NCBI GenBank assembly: GCA_030650525.1 | Contig: JAUSDQ010000300.1 | Coordinates: 1-36,248 of the forward strand | Length of the DNA: 36,248 nucleotides | From: Sulfuricaulis sp. | GTDB taxonomy: Bacteria; Pseudomonadota; Gammaproteobacteria; Acidiferrobacterales; Sulfurifustaceae | Direction: 5' to 3' | Shown: one piece after another, positions 14,898-23,245 of the stretch | Layout of the letters: every line of letters begins with the position of its first letter | Position numbering within the stretch: the stretch's first letter is position 1 | Made by a program: the position numbers and the translations under genes | The notes under the pieces: generated by a model | Database searches by the model: none | The model's input: the letters and a program-made list of their open reading frames with translations, nothing else | Told to the model about the DNA's origin: nothing

Positions 14898-16079
14898 ATG
14901 TATGTTCATTCACTGTTTAAAAATATTTCCACAAAGTTGCGTTGGTTTTTAGCGGCGGGGGCCGTGGCATTGACCGCTGGCTCGGCGCTGGCGCAAACGG
15001 TTCAGGGCGTCAGCGACACCGAGATTCTGATTGGCTCGCACCAGGATTTGAGCGGCCCGATCGCCTCGACCGGCGCGCCGATTCGCGAGCTCATGCAGTT
15101 CGCGGTTGACGATGTCAACGCTGCCGGTGGCATCCACGGGCGCAAGCTGCGCCTGATTGTTGAAGACAGCAGCTATGACACGAAGAAGGCGGTGCTGGCC
15201 ACGCAAAAGCTGCTGACCCAGGATAAAGTGTTCGCCTTGGTCGCCACCTTGGGTTCGCCGACCTCACTGGCGTCGATGCCGCTGGCCATAGACCGCGGCA
15301 TCCCCTTCTTGTTTCCGGCAGCCGCTTCCGATTCCGGCTATTTGCCATTTCACCCGCTCAAGTTCGGCCTGATGACGCCTTATTCCGACCAGACGCGGGC
15401 CGCCGTGAAATTTGCATACGACAAGCTGGGCAAGCGGCGCTTTGGGGTGTTGTATCAGGATGACGACAACGGCCAGAACCTGCTGCAAGCCCTGGTGTCT
15501 GAACTCAAGACGCTTGGCATGGCGCCGATTGAAGCCACCAACTTCAAGCGCGGAGAGTTCGAGTTTTCGGCGCAGATTGCGCGCCTCAAGGCGGCGGATG
15601 TGGATGTGATCATCCTAGGCACTTCCGGCGCGCGCGATACCGCTGGCGCAGCCATTGAGACGAAAAAGCTGGGCTGGAACGTGGACATGATCGCCGGAGT
15701 GGGTGCATCCAACGAAACCGTCATCAGACTGGGTGGAAAAGCCGTGGAGGGCCTGTACGCCACCTTCCAATTCCTGAATTCGACCCAACCGATGACGCCA
15801 GCCTTGCGCACTGCGCTTGATCGATTCAAGACGCGTTATGGGCACGACGCGGGGGATGGCATGCTGGGCTACAACGCGGTCATGCTGTTCGCCGAAGGCG
15901 CAAAGAACGCCGGCCGCAATCTGACGCCGCAAACGCTGACGCAAGGGCTGGAGAAGATCAAGAATTTCACGACGGTGTTTGCAGGACCGGCGTTCACCTA
16001 TGGCCCTGGCAATCACAATCCGCCGAATACCCCCATCATGATGAAGGTGAAGGACGGCAAGTACGTGCCTGTTCTGTAG
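14898..16079 (+). CDS. ABC transporter substrate-binding protein (LivK/HAAT family)
   Basis: A periplasmic binding protein of 393 residues. A signal peptide with hydrophobic core (LRWFLAAGAVALTAGSALA) is followed by cleavage at ALA-QT. The mature start GVSDTEILIGSHQDLSGPIA, NAAGGIHGRKLRLIVEDS and RFGVLYQDDDNGQNLL are typical of the leucine/amide-binding Peripla_BP_6 group, members of which also bind aromatic acids. A strong Shine-Dalgarno (GAGGAGA) is present. The gene begins the importer operon, although a 335-nt gap separates it from the permeases. A close paralogue at 30840-32039 shares an almost identical signal-peptide region. Context suggests an aromatic or alicyclic carboxylate ligand. 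Confidence 0.92.
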   Translation: MYVHSLFKNISTKLRWFLAAGAVALTAGSALAQTVQGVSDTEILIGSHQDLSGPIASTGAPIRELMQFAVDDVNAAGGIHGRKLRLIVEDSSYDTKKAVLATQKLLTQDKVFALVATLGSPTSLASMPLAIDRGIPFLFPAAASDSGYLPFHPLKFGLMTPYSDQTRAAVKFAYDKLGKRRFGVLYQDDDNGQNLLQALVSELKTLGMAPIEATNFKRGEFEFSAQIARLKAADVDVIILGTSGARDTAGAAIETKKLGWNVDMIAGVGASNETVIRLGGKAVEGLYATFQFLNSTQPMTPALRTALDRFKTRYGHDAGDGMLGYNAVMLFAEGAKNAGRNLTPQTLTQGLEKIKNFTTVFAGPAFTYGPGNHNPPNTPIMMKVKDGKYVPVL

Positions 16080-16414
16080 GTGGGTGAGCGACCAAGTCGA
16101 CAGTAGTGGGGTCGGGGGCGGGATCTGCCTCGCAAGGCCTTCGTCGGGGTTGCGCAGCTTGCTTTTACCCTCGACACCCGCGTGACTCAGGCCAGAACGG
16201 TCTGTGCGGGCGAGTCCATGCGGGCCAGCCCTGGCATGACAGCTAATAAATGACAGTTAATTGGAGATAACGCGATGCGATCATTTGCTAATCTAAAACC
16301 TTTACGCAGGATGCGACCTGCGGCCTGCCTGGGGTGCAAGCATGGATCGGAGCGCAGCTCCGCAGTGTGCCGATGTCAGATGGCGAATAATGTTGTGAAA
16401 TTGCGGGGGACGCC
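16080..16414. other. Gap between binding-protein and permease genes
   Basis: A 335-nt stretch without an established gene. It holds a short open frame with a good ribosome-binding site (16275-16427, listed separately) and a small perfect inverted repeat CGGAGC-GCA-GCTCCG at 16348-16362. The sequence AATTGGAGATAAC at about 16259 recurs in front of the ligase gene at about 19952. The gap may attenuate or process the long transcript so that the binding protein is made in excess, but this is not shown. Confidence 0.4.
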
Positions 16415-16427
16415 ATGCAGCAGGTAG
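16275..16427 (+). CDS. Possible short ORF upstream of and overlapping livH
   Basis: A 50-codon frame from ATG 16275, preceded by TTGGAGATAACGCG, a spacing suited to translation. The product is basic with five cysteines (including CLGCK and CRC) and overlaps the first 13 bases of livH in another frame. I recognise no family. It might be a leader peptide coupled to livH translation, or chance. Evidence is limited to the ribosome-binding site and the overlap. Confidence 0.25.
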   Translation: MRSFANLKPLRRMRPAACLGCKHGSERSSAVCRCQMANNVVKLRGTPCSR

Positions 16428-17293
16428 CCCAACTCATTCTTGGAGGCATCGCCCAAGGTTGCATCTACGGCTTGGTTGCTCTGGGATTCGTTCTCATCTA
16501 CAAGGCCACGGAGACCGTCAGCTTCGCCCAGGGCGAGTTCATGATGCTGGGGGCCTTCGGCGGCTTGGCCCTCATGGTCGGTCTTGGCTTCCCATTCTGG
16601 CTTGCGATCCTGGTCAGCACGGCGGCCGTGGCGGCTCTGGGCATGCTGCTTGAGCGCATCGTGATCCGGCCAGTTCTGGGCCAGCCGGTGTTTGCCATCT
16701 TCATGCTCACGCTCGGCCTGGGTTATGTCTTGCGCGGGCTGATCACCATGGTGCCGGTTTGGGGAATAGAGACCAACGCCTTGCCCGTGCCGTACAAGGG
16801 CCAGGTCTGGGCACTGGGGGGCCTGCATGTGAGTGCCGAACAGGCCGTGGTGATCATCGCAACGGCGGCTCTGTGCGCCCTGTTGTACGCGATGTTTCGC
16901 TTCAGCCGGATCGGCATCGCCATGCAGGCGGCGTCCCAGAACCAACTGGCGGCGTATTACATGGGAATCCCGGTAAAGCCTCTTAATGGCTTGGTCTGGG
17001 CCCTGTCGGCGGCGGTGGCGGCGATTGCCGGCATGCTGCTGGCGCCCATGACCTTCGTGCATGCCAATATGGGCTACATCGGCCTGAAAGCCTTTCCCGC
17101 CGCCATCGTGGGCGGCTTCACCAGCCTGCCCGGGGCGATTGTCGGGGGGGTGACCATCGGTATCGTTGAATCCTTGGCCGGCTTCTATCTGCCCACGGGC
17201 ATCAAGGACATCGCCGCGTACATCGTGGTGTTGATCATGCTGATGATCAAGCCTAACGGCCTGTTCGGCGAAAAACTCCGCAAAAAGGTCTGA
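16415..17293 (+). CDS. livH: ABC transporter permease, LivH type
   Basis: An inner-membrane permease of 292 residues of the branched-chain amino acid (LivH) family, with about eight hydrophobic segments. GLVALGFVLIYKATETVSFAQGEFMMLGA is the hallmark first third; the phrase F-A-Q-G-E is conserved in LivH. The GIPVKPLNGLVWALSAAVAAIAG segment is the cytoplasmic coupling region, and ends GLFGEKLRKKV. GGGGGA precedes ATG 16415. livM begins 2 nt after its stop. Together with LivM it forms the channel for the substrate delivered by the binding protein at 14898. Confidence 0.93.
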   Translation: MQQVAQLILGGIAQGCIYGLVALGFVLIYKATETVSFAQGEFMMLGAFGGLALMVGLGFPFWLAILVSTAAVAALGMLLERIVIRPVLGQPVFAIFMLTLGLGYVLRGLITMVPVWGIETNALPVPYKGQVWALGGLHVSAEQAVVIIATAALCALLYAMFRFSRIGIAMQAASQNQLAAYYMGIPVKPLNGLVWALSAAVAAIAGMLLAPMTFVHANMGYIGLKAFPAAIVGGFTSLPGAIVGGVTIGIVESLAGFYLPTGIKDIAAYIVVLIMLMIKPNGLFGEKLRKKV

Positions 17294-17295
17294 CC

Positions 17296-18372
17296 ATGCG
17301 TTTCATATTCAAAACCTCTTACGATCAAGACATTGTCTTGGCCAAGCACCCGGGTCATGTATTCTGGTACTCGGCCCTGGTCCTGTTCCTGCTGGCCGCT
17401 CCCTGGATTTTCGGCGAGTACTGGCTCTCGCAGCTCACCTTCATCCTGATTTATTCCGTCGTCGGCCTGGCCCTGATGTTGCTGGCCGGGTATACGGGGC
17501 TGCCCTCCATCGGCCATGGCGCGTTTATCGGCGTGGGTGCTTATACCCAGGCAGTGCTCAGCGCCGCAGGTTGGCCGTTCCCGCTGTCGATGATGGCAGC
17601 GGCCGTGACCTCCGCAGCGGTCGGCGTCATCGTCGGGCTGCCAGCACTGCGGGTCAAGGGCATGTATCTCGCGGTGGCAACACTGGCCTTCGGCTTCATC
17701 GTCCAGGAAGCGTTCTCGCGCTGGGAATCGGTGACCGGAGGCAACGCCGGCATGAGCGTGATGGCGCCCCACTTCATGCAGTGGAAGCTGGACTCTCCCC
17801 TGGCCTTTTACTTCCTATGCCTGGCCACGGTGGTCATTTCGACCCTGTTCATTCTGAACTTGCTGCGTTCGCCCATCGGGCGGGCTTTCGTGGCGATCCG
17901 GGATTCGGAAATATCGGCACAAAGCATGGGCATCCACCTGGCGCGCTACAAGACGCTGGCGTTTTCAATCTCCGCGGGCATGACCGGCCTGGCCGGTGCC
18001 TTGTACGCCCACAAGCTCCAGTTCATCTCCCCCGACCAGTTCGACATCGTGATGTCGATGGACCTCTTGCTCATGGTCATCATCGGTGGCTTGGGATCGG
18101 TGCATGGCGCGTTCCTGGGCGCGATCTTTCTGATCTCCATGCCCCAGATGATCGCCTTGGCCAAGGATTACCTGCCCCAGGCCGTCGCCCAGGCCAATGG
18201 CTTGCAGGGGGTGATCTTCGGCCTGGTGGTGATCGCCTTTGTCATGTTCGAGCCTCTCGGCATCTACGGTCGCTGGGTGAAGGTCCGCACTTACCTGCAG
18301 ACGGTACCCTTGTACCGCAAGGGGACATTTACCCGCCAGAAAACATTCCAGAAATCGGACCGACTGAAATGA
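17296..18372 (+). CDS. livM: ABC transporter permease, LivM type
   Basis: A permease of 358 residues, LivM family. Visible marks are GLALMLLAGYTGLPSIGHGAFIGVGAY near the N-terminus, GLPALRVKGMYLAVATLAFG, RDSEISAQSMGIHLARYKTLAF (coupling loop) and a long C-terminal tail that is basic (YRKGTFTRQKTFQKSDRLK). It partners LivH in the membrane. The start lies 2 nt after the livH stop and its own TGA overlaps the ATG of livG (ATGA), so the four transport genes are tightly coupled. Confidence 0.93.
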   Translation: MRFIFKTSYDQDIVLAKHPGHVFWYSALVLFLLAAPWIFGEYWLSQLTFILIYSVVGLALMLLAGYTGLPSIGHGAFIGVGAYTQAVLSAAGWPFPLSMMAAAVTSAAVGVIVGLPALRVKGMYLAVATLAFGFIVQEAFSRWESVTGGNAGMSVMAPHFMQWKLDSPLAFYFLCLATVVISTLFILNLLRSPIGRAFVAIRDSEISAQSMGIHLARYKTLAFSISAGMTGLAGALYAHKLQFISPDQFDIVMSMDLLLMVIIGGLGSVHGAFLGAIFLISMPQMIALAKDYLPQAVAQANGLQGVIFGLVVIAFVMFEPLGIYGRWVKVRTYLQTVPLYRKGTFTRQKTFQKSDRLK

Positions 18373-19169
18373 ACGATATCCTTCTATCTGCGAAAGACCT
18401 GAGCGTGCGCTTCGGCGGCCTGCTGGCGGTCAACAAGGTAAGTTTCGACGTCAAGCGGGGCGAGGTCTTCACCCTGATTGGTCCCAATGGGGCTGGCAAA
18501 ACGACGGTCTTTAATTTGATCAGCCGCTTCTACCAGCCCACCTCCGGCCAGATCGATTTTGAAGGCCAGAACCTCATCCATCTGGCGACGCACGAGATCG
18601 CCGCGCTGGGCATCGCCCGCACTTTTCAGAACATTGAACTGTTTGAGAATGCCACGGTGCTGCAGAACCTGCTGGTCGGGCGCCATGTGCGCCGCGGCAT
18701 CGGGTTTTGGCAATCCGCCTTCTTCACGCCCAAGGCGCGCACGAATGAAATTGAAGCCCGTAAGAAGGTCGAGGATGTGATTGACCTGCTCGATTTGCAG
18801 CATCACCGAGACTCACTGGTGGCGGGCTTGCCCTATGGCGTGCGCAAGGTGGTGGAGTTGGCGCGGGCCTTGTGCATGGAACCCAAGCTGCTGCTGCTGG
18901 ACGAGCCGTCGTCCGGACTCAACGTCGAGGAAACCGATGACATGGCGTTCTGGATTCAGGACATCAAAGAAGAACTCGGCATCACGGTCCTGATGGTCGA
19001 GCATGACATGTCGCTGGTCTCAAGAGTATCCGACCGGGTGCTGGCCATGAACCAGGGCGAGGTGCTCGCCATGGGCACGCCCAAGGAGGTGCAGGCGCAT
19101 CCCGCGGTGATCGAGGCCTATCTGGGCGCGGCCGGAGATGAAGCTTTGTTGCGAAGGAGTGTGGCATGA
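18369..19169 (+). CDS. livG: ABC transporter ATP-binding protein, LivG type
   Basis: An ATPase of 266 residues from ATG 18369, overlapping the livM stop. Walker A is GPNGAGKTT, the Q-loop lies at FQNIELFENATV, the signature reads LPYGVRKVVELARAL (the LivG variant of LSGGQ), Walker B is LLLLDEPSSGLN and the switch His is in VEHDMSLV. The insert between Q-loop and signature (HVRRGIGFWQSAFF) is typical for LivG. The open frame extends far upstream inside livM, but that part has no family similarity. It should form a heterodimer with LivF. Confidence 0.93.
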   Translation: MNDILLSAKDLSVRFGGLLAVNKVSFDVKRGEVFTLIGPNGAGKTTVFNLISRFYQPTSGQIDFEGQNLIHLATHEIAALGIARTFQNIELFENATVLQNLLVGRHVRRGIGFWQSAFFTPKARTNEIEARKKVEDVIDLLDLQHHRDSLVAGLPYGVRKVVELARALCMEPKLLLLDEPSSGLNVEETDDMAFWIQDIKEELGITVLMVEHDMSLVSRVSDRVLAMNQGEVLAMGTPKEVQAHPAVIEAYLGAAGDEALLRRSVA

Positions 19170-19963
19170 ATGTCAAAGTTGCAGCGGCCGAACCGCAGAC
19201 GCTGCTTGAATTGCTGAACGTCGAAAGTACCTACGGGCCCATCAAGGCCATCCGAGGCGTCAGTCTGAAGGTGCGCCGGGGCGAGATTGCCACCGTGCTC
19301 GGCTCCAACGGCGCCGGCAAGTCCACCATTTTGAAGACCGTGTCAGGCATTCTTGACCCGCGCAAGGGCACGGTGCAGTTCAACAAGGAAGACATCACCG
19401 GCTGGGACCCGGCCGACATCGTGCGCCGGGGCCTGGTTCATGTGCCCGAGGGGCGCGAGGTGTTCCCCTTGCTGTCGGTGCGCGACAACCTGCTCATGGG
19501 TGCCTACACCCGGAGCGACCGGGATGCGGTCGCCAAGGACATCGAGGCCGCCTACCGTGACTTTCCGATCCTGAAGGAGCGCTCCGAGCAGAACGCCGGC
19601 TTGCTCTCGGGCGGGCAGCAGCAGATGTTGGCCATCTCGCGGGCCTTGATGGCCAGTCCTGATCTGATCCTGCTCGACGAGCCCAGTCTGGGTTTGTCGC
19701 CGAAGTTGACGCGCGAGATCTTCGAGATCGTGATTCGCATCAATCGGGAGCGGGGTACCACCATACTGGTGGTCGAGCAGAACGCCAACATGGCGCTCAA
19801 CGTTGCTGATTTCGGTTATGTGCTTGAGAATGGCCGCATCGTGATGGAAGATACCTGCGCGCGCCTTCGCGAGAAGGACGACATCAAGGAGTTTTACCTG
19901 GGCATGAAGGAATCCGGCGCACGCGGTGAGCGGCGCTGGAAGAAGAAAAAAAATTGGAGATAA
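19166..19963 (+). CDS. livF: ABC transporter ATP-binding protein, LivF type
   Basis: An ATPase of 265 residues from ATG 19166, overlapping the livG stop by four bases. Walker A is GSNGAGKST, the signature LSGGQQQMLAISRAL, Walker B LILLDEPSLGLSP, and the switch region VVEQNANMAL, with Gln-Asn in place of His as usual in LivF. The C-terminus (GARGERRWKKKKNWR) is unusually basic; its codons contain the purine-rich run that also serves as leader for the next gene. Four bases separate it from the ligase start. Confidence 0.93.
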   Translation: MNVKVAAAEPQTLLELLNVESTYGPIKAIRGVSLKVRRGEIATVLGSNGAGKSTILKTVSGILDPRKGTVQFNKEDITGWDPADIVRRGLVHVPEGREVFPLLSVRDNLLMGAYTRSDRDAVAKDIEAAYRDFPILKERSEQNAGLLSGGQQQMLAISRALMASPDLILLDEPSLGLSPKLTREIFEIVIRINRERGTTILVVEQNANMALNVADFGYVLENGRIVMEDTCARLREKDDIKEFYLGMKESGARGERRWKKKKNWR

Positions 19964-19967
19964 CAGC

Positions 19968-21833
19968 GTGAGCAACCTCTGGAACATCAAGGAATATCCA
20001 ACTGATCCTCCGATCAAGACTCCGGGCGAGACCGTCACGGCGCTCTTCTGGAACGCCGTCAAGCAGCGCGGTTCCCGGGTCTGGTTGCGGGAAAAGAAAC
20101 TCGGCATCTGGGACACCTGGAGCCTTGATCGCGTGGCCGAGGCGGTGCGGGAAATCGGCAACGGTCTGCTGAGCCTCAACCTGGCGCCCCAGGAATTCGT
20201 TTCCATCCATTCCACCACCGTGGTCGAATGGGTGCTGGCGGATTTCGCGGTGCTCAGTTGCGGCGGGGTGGTGAGCGGCATCTACCCGACCGATGCGGCC
20301 AGCCAGGTGCATTACTTGTGCGAGGATTCGCGTACAACCCTGCTCTTCGTCGAGGACGATGAGCAATTGGACAAGGCCCTGGAAGTGCGCGCGCGCCTGC
20401 CATTGCTGCGCAAGATCATCGTTTTCGACATGAAGGGTCTGCGTGAACTCAATGATCCCATGGTGATCAGCCTCGCGGCCCTGCGCGAGCTCGGTCGCCA
20501 GTACGCGGCGGCTCATCCGGGCGCGCTGGATCAGCGCATCGCCGCGGCAAAGCCCGAGGACATGGCCTTGCTGGTCTATACCTCGGGCACCACGGGCCGG
20601 CCCAAGGGGGCGATGAGCAACCACGCCGGCCTGCTCGCCGGCATCCGCACCATGGACAAGGTGGCGCCCCAGGGCGAGGACGACGACCGCATGTGTTTTC
20701 TACCCCTGTGTCACATCGCGGAGAAAATAAACGGCCTGTACTTCGCTCTGTACACCGGCACCCGGCTCAACTTCGTCGAGCATCCGGAGACGGTGCCAGA
20801 GAACGTGCGGGAAATCTCGCCCAGCGCCATGTTCGCCGTGCCCCGCGTGTGGGAGAAGTTCTACTCTGGCATCATCATGTCCATCAAGGAAAGTACGCTG
20901 CTGCAGCAGAAGCTCTATGAGTGGGGGATAGGGGTGGGCCACGATGTCGCTGATCGCTTCCTCGACCATCGGCCGATCAGCAGCCTGCTCAAGTTCAAGT
21001 TCATGCTCGCGCGCTGGCTGGCTCTGAACAATGTGCGCAAGATGATCGGCATTCACAAGGCGCGCTGTCTGTACAGCTCGGCCGCGCCCATCTCCCCCTC
21101 GCTCATTCGCTGGTATTTCGCCCTGGGCATTCCCATGTTCGAAGGGTGGGGGCAGACCGAGTCCGGCGGGGTGGCGACACAGACCCGTCCTGGTCACGTC
21201 AAGCTCGGGACCATTGGCAAGGTCGTGCCTGGTATGGAGGTCAAGCTTGATCCGACCACCGGCGAGCTGTTGATTCGCGGCAAGTCCTTGTTCATGGGCT
21301 ACCTGAACATGCCGGAGAAGACCGCCGAGACCGTCGATAAGGATGGCTGGTTGCACACGGGTGACGTGGGTGTGATGGACGAGGAAGGCTATTTCAAGAT
21401 CACGGACCGGATGAAGGACATCATCATCACGGCCGGCGGCAAGAACATCACCCCCAGCGAGATCGAGAACGAGCTCAAGTTCTCGCCCTACATCACCGAT
21501 GCTGTGGTAATCGGCGACAAGCGCCGCTTCCTCTCCGCCATCATCATGATCGAGCAGGAGAACGTGGAGAAGTTTGCCCAGGACAACGATATTCCGTTCT
21601 CCAACTACGCCAGCCTGACCCACGCGCCGCAGGTGCAACAGCTCATCCAAGGCGAAATCGATTTGGTGAACAAGAAGTTTGCCCAGGTCGAGCAAATTAG
21701 AAAATTCTTCCTGCTTGAGACTCAGCTCACGGCCGAGGACGAAGAGCTGACACCGACCATGAAGCTTAAGCGCAAGCTCGTGAATGAGAAGTACGCCAGG
21801 CAGATTGACGCCATGTACGTTGAACAGGCTTAG
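19968..21833 (+). CDS. AMP-forming acyl/aryl-CoA synthetase (long-chain FAA1 type)
   Basis: An adenylate-forming ligase of 621 residues from GTG 19968 (SNLWNIKEYPTDPP), with GGAGA upstream. It activates a carboxylate to its CoA thioester via an acyl-adenylate. The P-loop is YTSGTTGRPKGAMSNH; the core GWGQTESGG, hinge TGDVGVMDEEGYFKITDRMKD and AGGKNITPSEIENE follow; the C-terminal Lys is in TPTMKLKRKLV. The long-chain class has the extra region seen here around DRFLDHRPISSLLKFKFM. Being the last gene of the importer operon, it probably activates the imported substrate. Substrate chain or ring type cannot be read from the sequence. After its TAG stop the same frame continues into an acyl-CoA dehydrogenase tail remnant. 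Confidence 0.9.
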   Translation: MSNLWNIKEYPTDPPIKTPGETVTALFWNAVKQRGSRVWLREKKLGIWDTWSLDRVAEAVREIGNGLLSLNLAPQEFVSIHSTTVVEWVLADFAVLSCGGVVSGIYPTDAASQVHYLCEDSRTTLLFVEDDEQLDKALEVRARLPLLRKIIVFDMKGLRELNDPMVISLAALRELGRQYAAAHPGALDQRIAAAKPEDMALLVYTSGTTGRPKGAMSNHAGLLAGIRTMDKVAPQGEDDDRMCFLPLCHIAEKINGLYFALYTGTRLNFVEHPETVPENVREISPSAMFAVPRVWEKFYSGIIMSIKESTLLQQKLYEWGIGVGHDVADRFLDHRPISSLLKFKFMLARWLALNNVRKMIGIHKARCLYSSAAPISPSLIRWYFALGIPMFEGWGQTESGGVATQTRPGHVKLGTIGKVVPGMEVKLDPTTGELLIRGKSLFMGYLNMPEKTAETVDKDGWLHTGDVGVMDEEGYFKITDRMKDIIITAGGKNITPSEIENELKFSPYITDAVVIGDKRRFLSAIIMIEQENVEKFAQDNDIPFSNYASLTHAPQVQQLIQGEIDLVNKKFAQVEQIRKFFLLETQLTAEDEELTPTMKLKRKLVNEKYARQIDAMYVEQA

Positions 21834-21840
21834 AGCCGGT

Positions 21841-22175
21841 TTGCGATCAAGTACCAGGGCATTCAGCATCCGCTCGCGGACTGCTGGATGCGCCCGCTGG
21901 CAGCGGAGACCATGATGTTCAAGGCCGCGGTGCTTCATGACGTCGGCAAGCCCTGTGGCCTGGAAGCGAACAGTACCAAGTATCTCGCGGGGGATGCCTT
22001 TTTCGAATCGGCGACGCGCGCGGTGCGCACGCACGGCGGTTTTGGTTGCGCCAAGGCGTTCCACGTCGAGCGCTATTTCCGCGAAGCCATCATCGGTCTG
22101 ATTGCGCCGGTGAGCCAACAACTCATGCTGTGCCACATTGCCGAGAAGGCATTGGGCTTGCCAAAATCGTATTGA
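21841..22175 (+). pseudogene. Acyl-CoA dehydrogenase, 3' tail remnant
   Basis: From about 21841 the sequence encodes YQGIQHPLADCWMRP, then a long match ending HIAEKALGLPKSY. It corresponds almost base for base to the last third of the intact gene at 23246-24406 (compare 24084-24406). Nothing of the N-terminal and middle domains precedes it; the ligase stop is 8 nt upstream. The frame is open and, after that single TAG, continuous with the ligase frame. The substitutions (for example Y to C, E to A and H to Q in the last third) suggest drift after duplication. It is probably a non-functional leftover of a second [dehydrogenase-SDR] module. Confidence 0.85.
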
Positions 22176-22243
22176 TTCAACCTGATCATGCAGGTCAGGG
22201 GCGCCAAGTTGCCCCGGGACGCATAAGGCAACAAGGAGAAGAC

Positions 22244-23032
22244 ATGCAGCGATTGACGGGCCGAAGGGCAATCATCACCGGTGGCGGAAGCGGCATCGGA
22301 CGGGCCAGCGCGCTGCGCTTGGCCAGCGAAGGAGCGCAGGTCCTGGTGGTCGGGCGCACCGTATCCAAGCTCGACGAAACCGTGGACCTGGTGCGCGCCG
22401 CAGGCGGCAGCGCCATTGCCATGGCAGCGGATGCCGGGGTCGAAGCCAACGTCGAGGCGATGATCGCCCGCTGCGTTTCGGAGCTTGGCGGCATGGAGAT
22501 TTTTTTTGCCAATGCCATGTCGGGGATCGGTAACGTATCGGTGTTCGAGCAAACGGTCGAGCAGTGGCAGGAAGTAGCGCGAGTCAATCTGATCGGCACC
22601 TTCCTCGTTGGCAAGCACGCGGGGCGCTACATGCGCGACCAAGGCGCCGGTTCGATCATCTTCACTTCCACCGTCGCGGCCTTGCGCGCCAACGCGGGCG
22701 GCGACGCGGCCTACAGCGCCACCAAGGCCGGCATCAACAACTTCGTTTGTACGCTTGCCAACGAGCTTGCCGGCAGCGGTGTGCGAGTCAATGCCGTCAT
22801 GCCCGGCATCACCGAGACGGACGCGATGAAGCCGCTCTTCGATGCCATGCGCCGGCGCGGCACCGAGCACCTGCTTGGTCAGTTCGCGCCGATGCGCCGC
22901 GCCGCGCAGCCAGAGGAGATCGCCGCAGTCGTGGCCTTCCTCGCCAGCGACGACGCCTCCTATGTGGACGGCCAGTCCATCGCCGTTGATGGCGGCTATT
23001 CGAGCACCCACGCCTTCGCTCGACGTGGGTGA
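22244..23032 (+). CDS. Short-chain dehydrogenase/reductase (SDR)
   Basis: A classical SDR of 262 residues from ATG 22244, with AAGGAGA upstream. The cofactor motif is TGGGSGIG, the catalytic segment has the Ser in IFTSTVAA and Y-S-A-T-K, and the C-terminal YVDGQSIAVDGGYSS is typical of FabG-like enzymes. FANAMSG replaces the usual NNAG. The likely reaction is oxidation of a 3-hydroxyacyl-CoA or ring alcohol with NAD(P). It directly follows the acyl-CoA dehydrogenase tail remnant, mirroring the intact dehydrogenase-SDR pair at 23246-25308. Confidence 0.9.
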   Translation: MQRLTGRRAIITGGGSGIGRASALRLASEGAQVLVVGRTVSKLDETVDLVRAAGGSAIAMAADAGVEANVEAMIARCVSELGGMEIFFANAMSGIGNVSVFEQTVEQWQEVARVNLIGTFLVGKHAGRYMRDQGAGSIIFTSTVAALRANAGGDAAYSATKAGINNFVCTLANELAGSGVRVNAVMPGITETDAMKPLFDAMRRRGTEHLLGQFAPMRRAAQPEEIAAVVAFLASDDASYVDGQSIAVDGGYSSTHAFARRG

Positions 23033-23068
23033 TAGCGACCGATTCGGCCACGATCCCGCGTCCGTGAT

Positions 23069-23087
23069 TGTCCTTTCGGACGATGAC
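23069..23087 (+). promoter_or_regulatory. Shared operator-like motif, site for the 23246 gene
   Basis: TGTCCTTTCGGACGATGAC. Here the core is a perfect short dyad, GTCC-TTTC-GGAC. It lies about 160 nt before ATG 23246, further away than the other sites. Role inferred from recurrence. Confidence 0.5.
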
Positions 23088-23245
23088 GTTCGGCAACTAA
23101 CATGAAAAGATTCACGACGACCGGGCGGGGTCGCCGGCATGGCCGGGGTTTCACCCTGCAACGCGTCATCGGCTTGGCCGATCCACTGCCATGAAGACAA
23201 GAGCGTGACCTAATCCGTCCGCGCTCAAACTGGAGAACCCGGAAA

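Noticed and set aside
17571-18368. N-terminal extension of the LivG frame into livM
   Set aside because: LivG family similarity begins only at 18369, where ATG overlaps the livM stop as in typical importer operons.
20700-22271. Minus-strand open frame opposite the ligase
   Set aside because: Antisense shadow of the ligase and the dehydrogenase tail; no family similarity.
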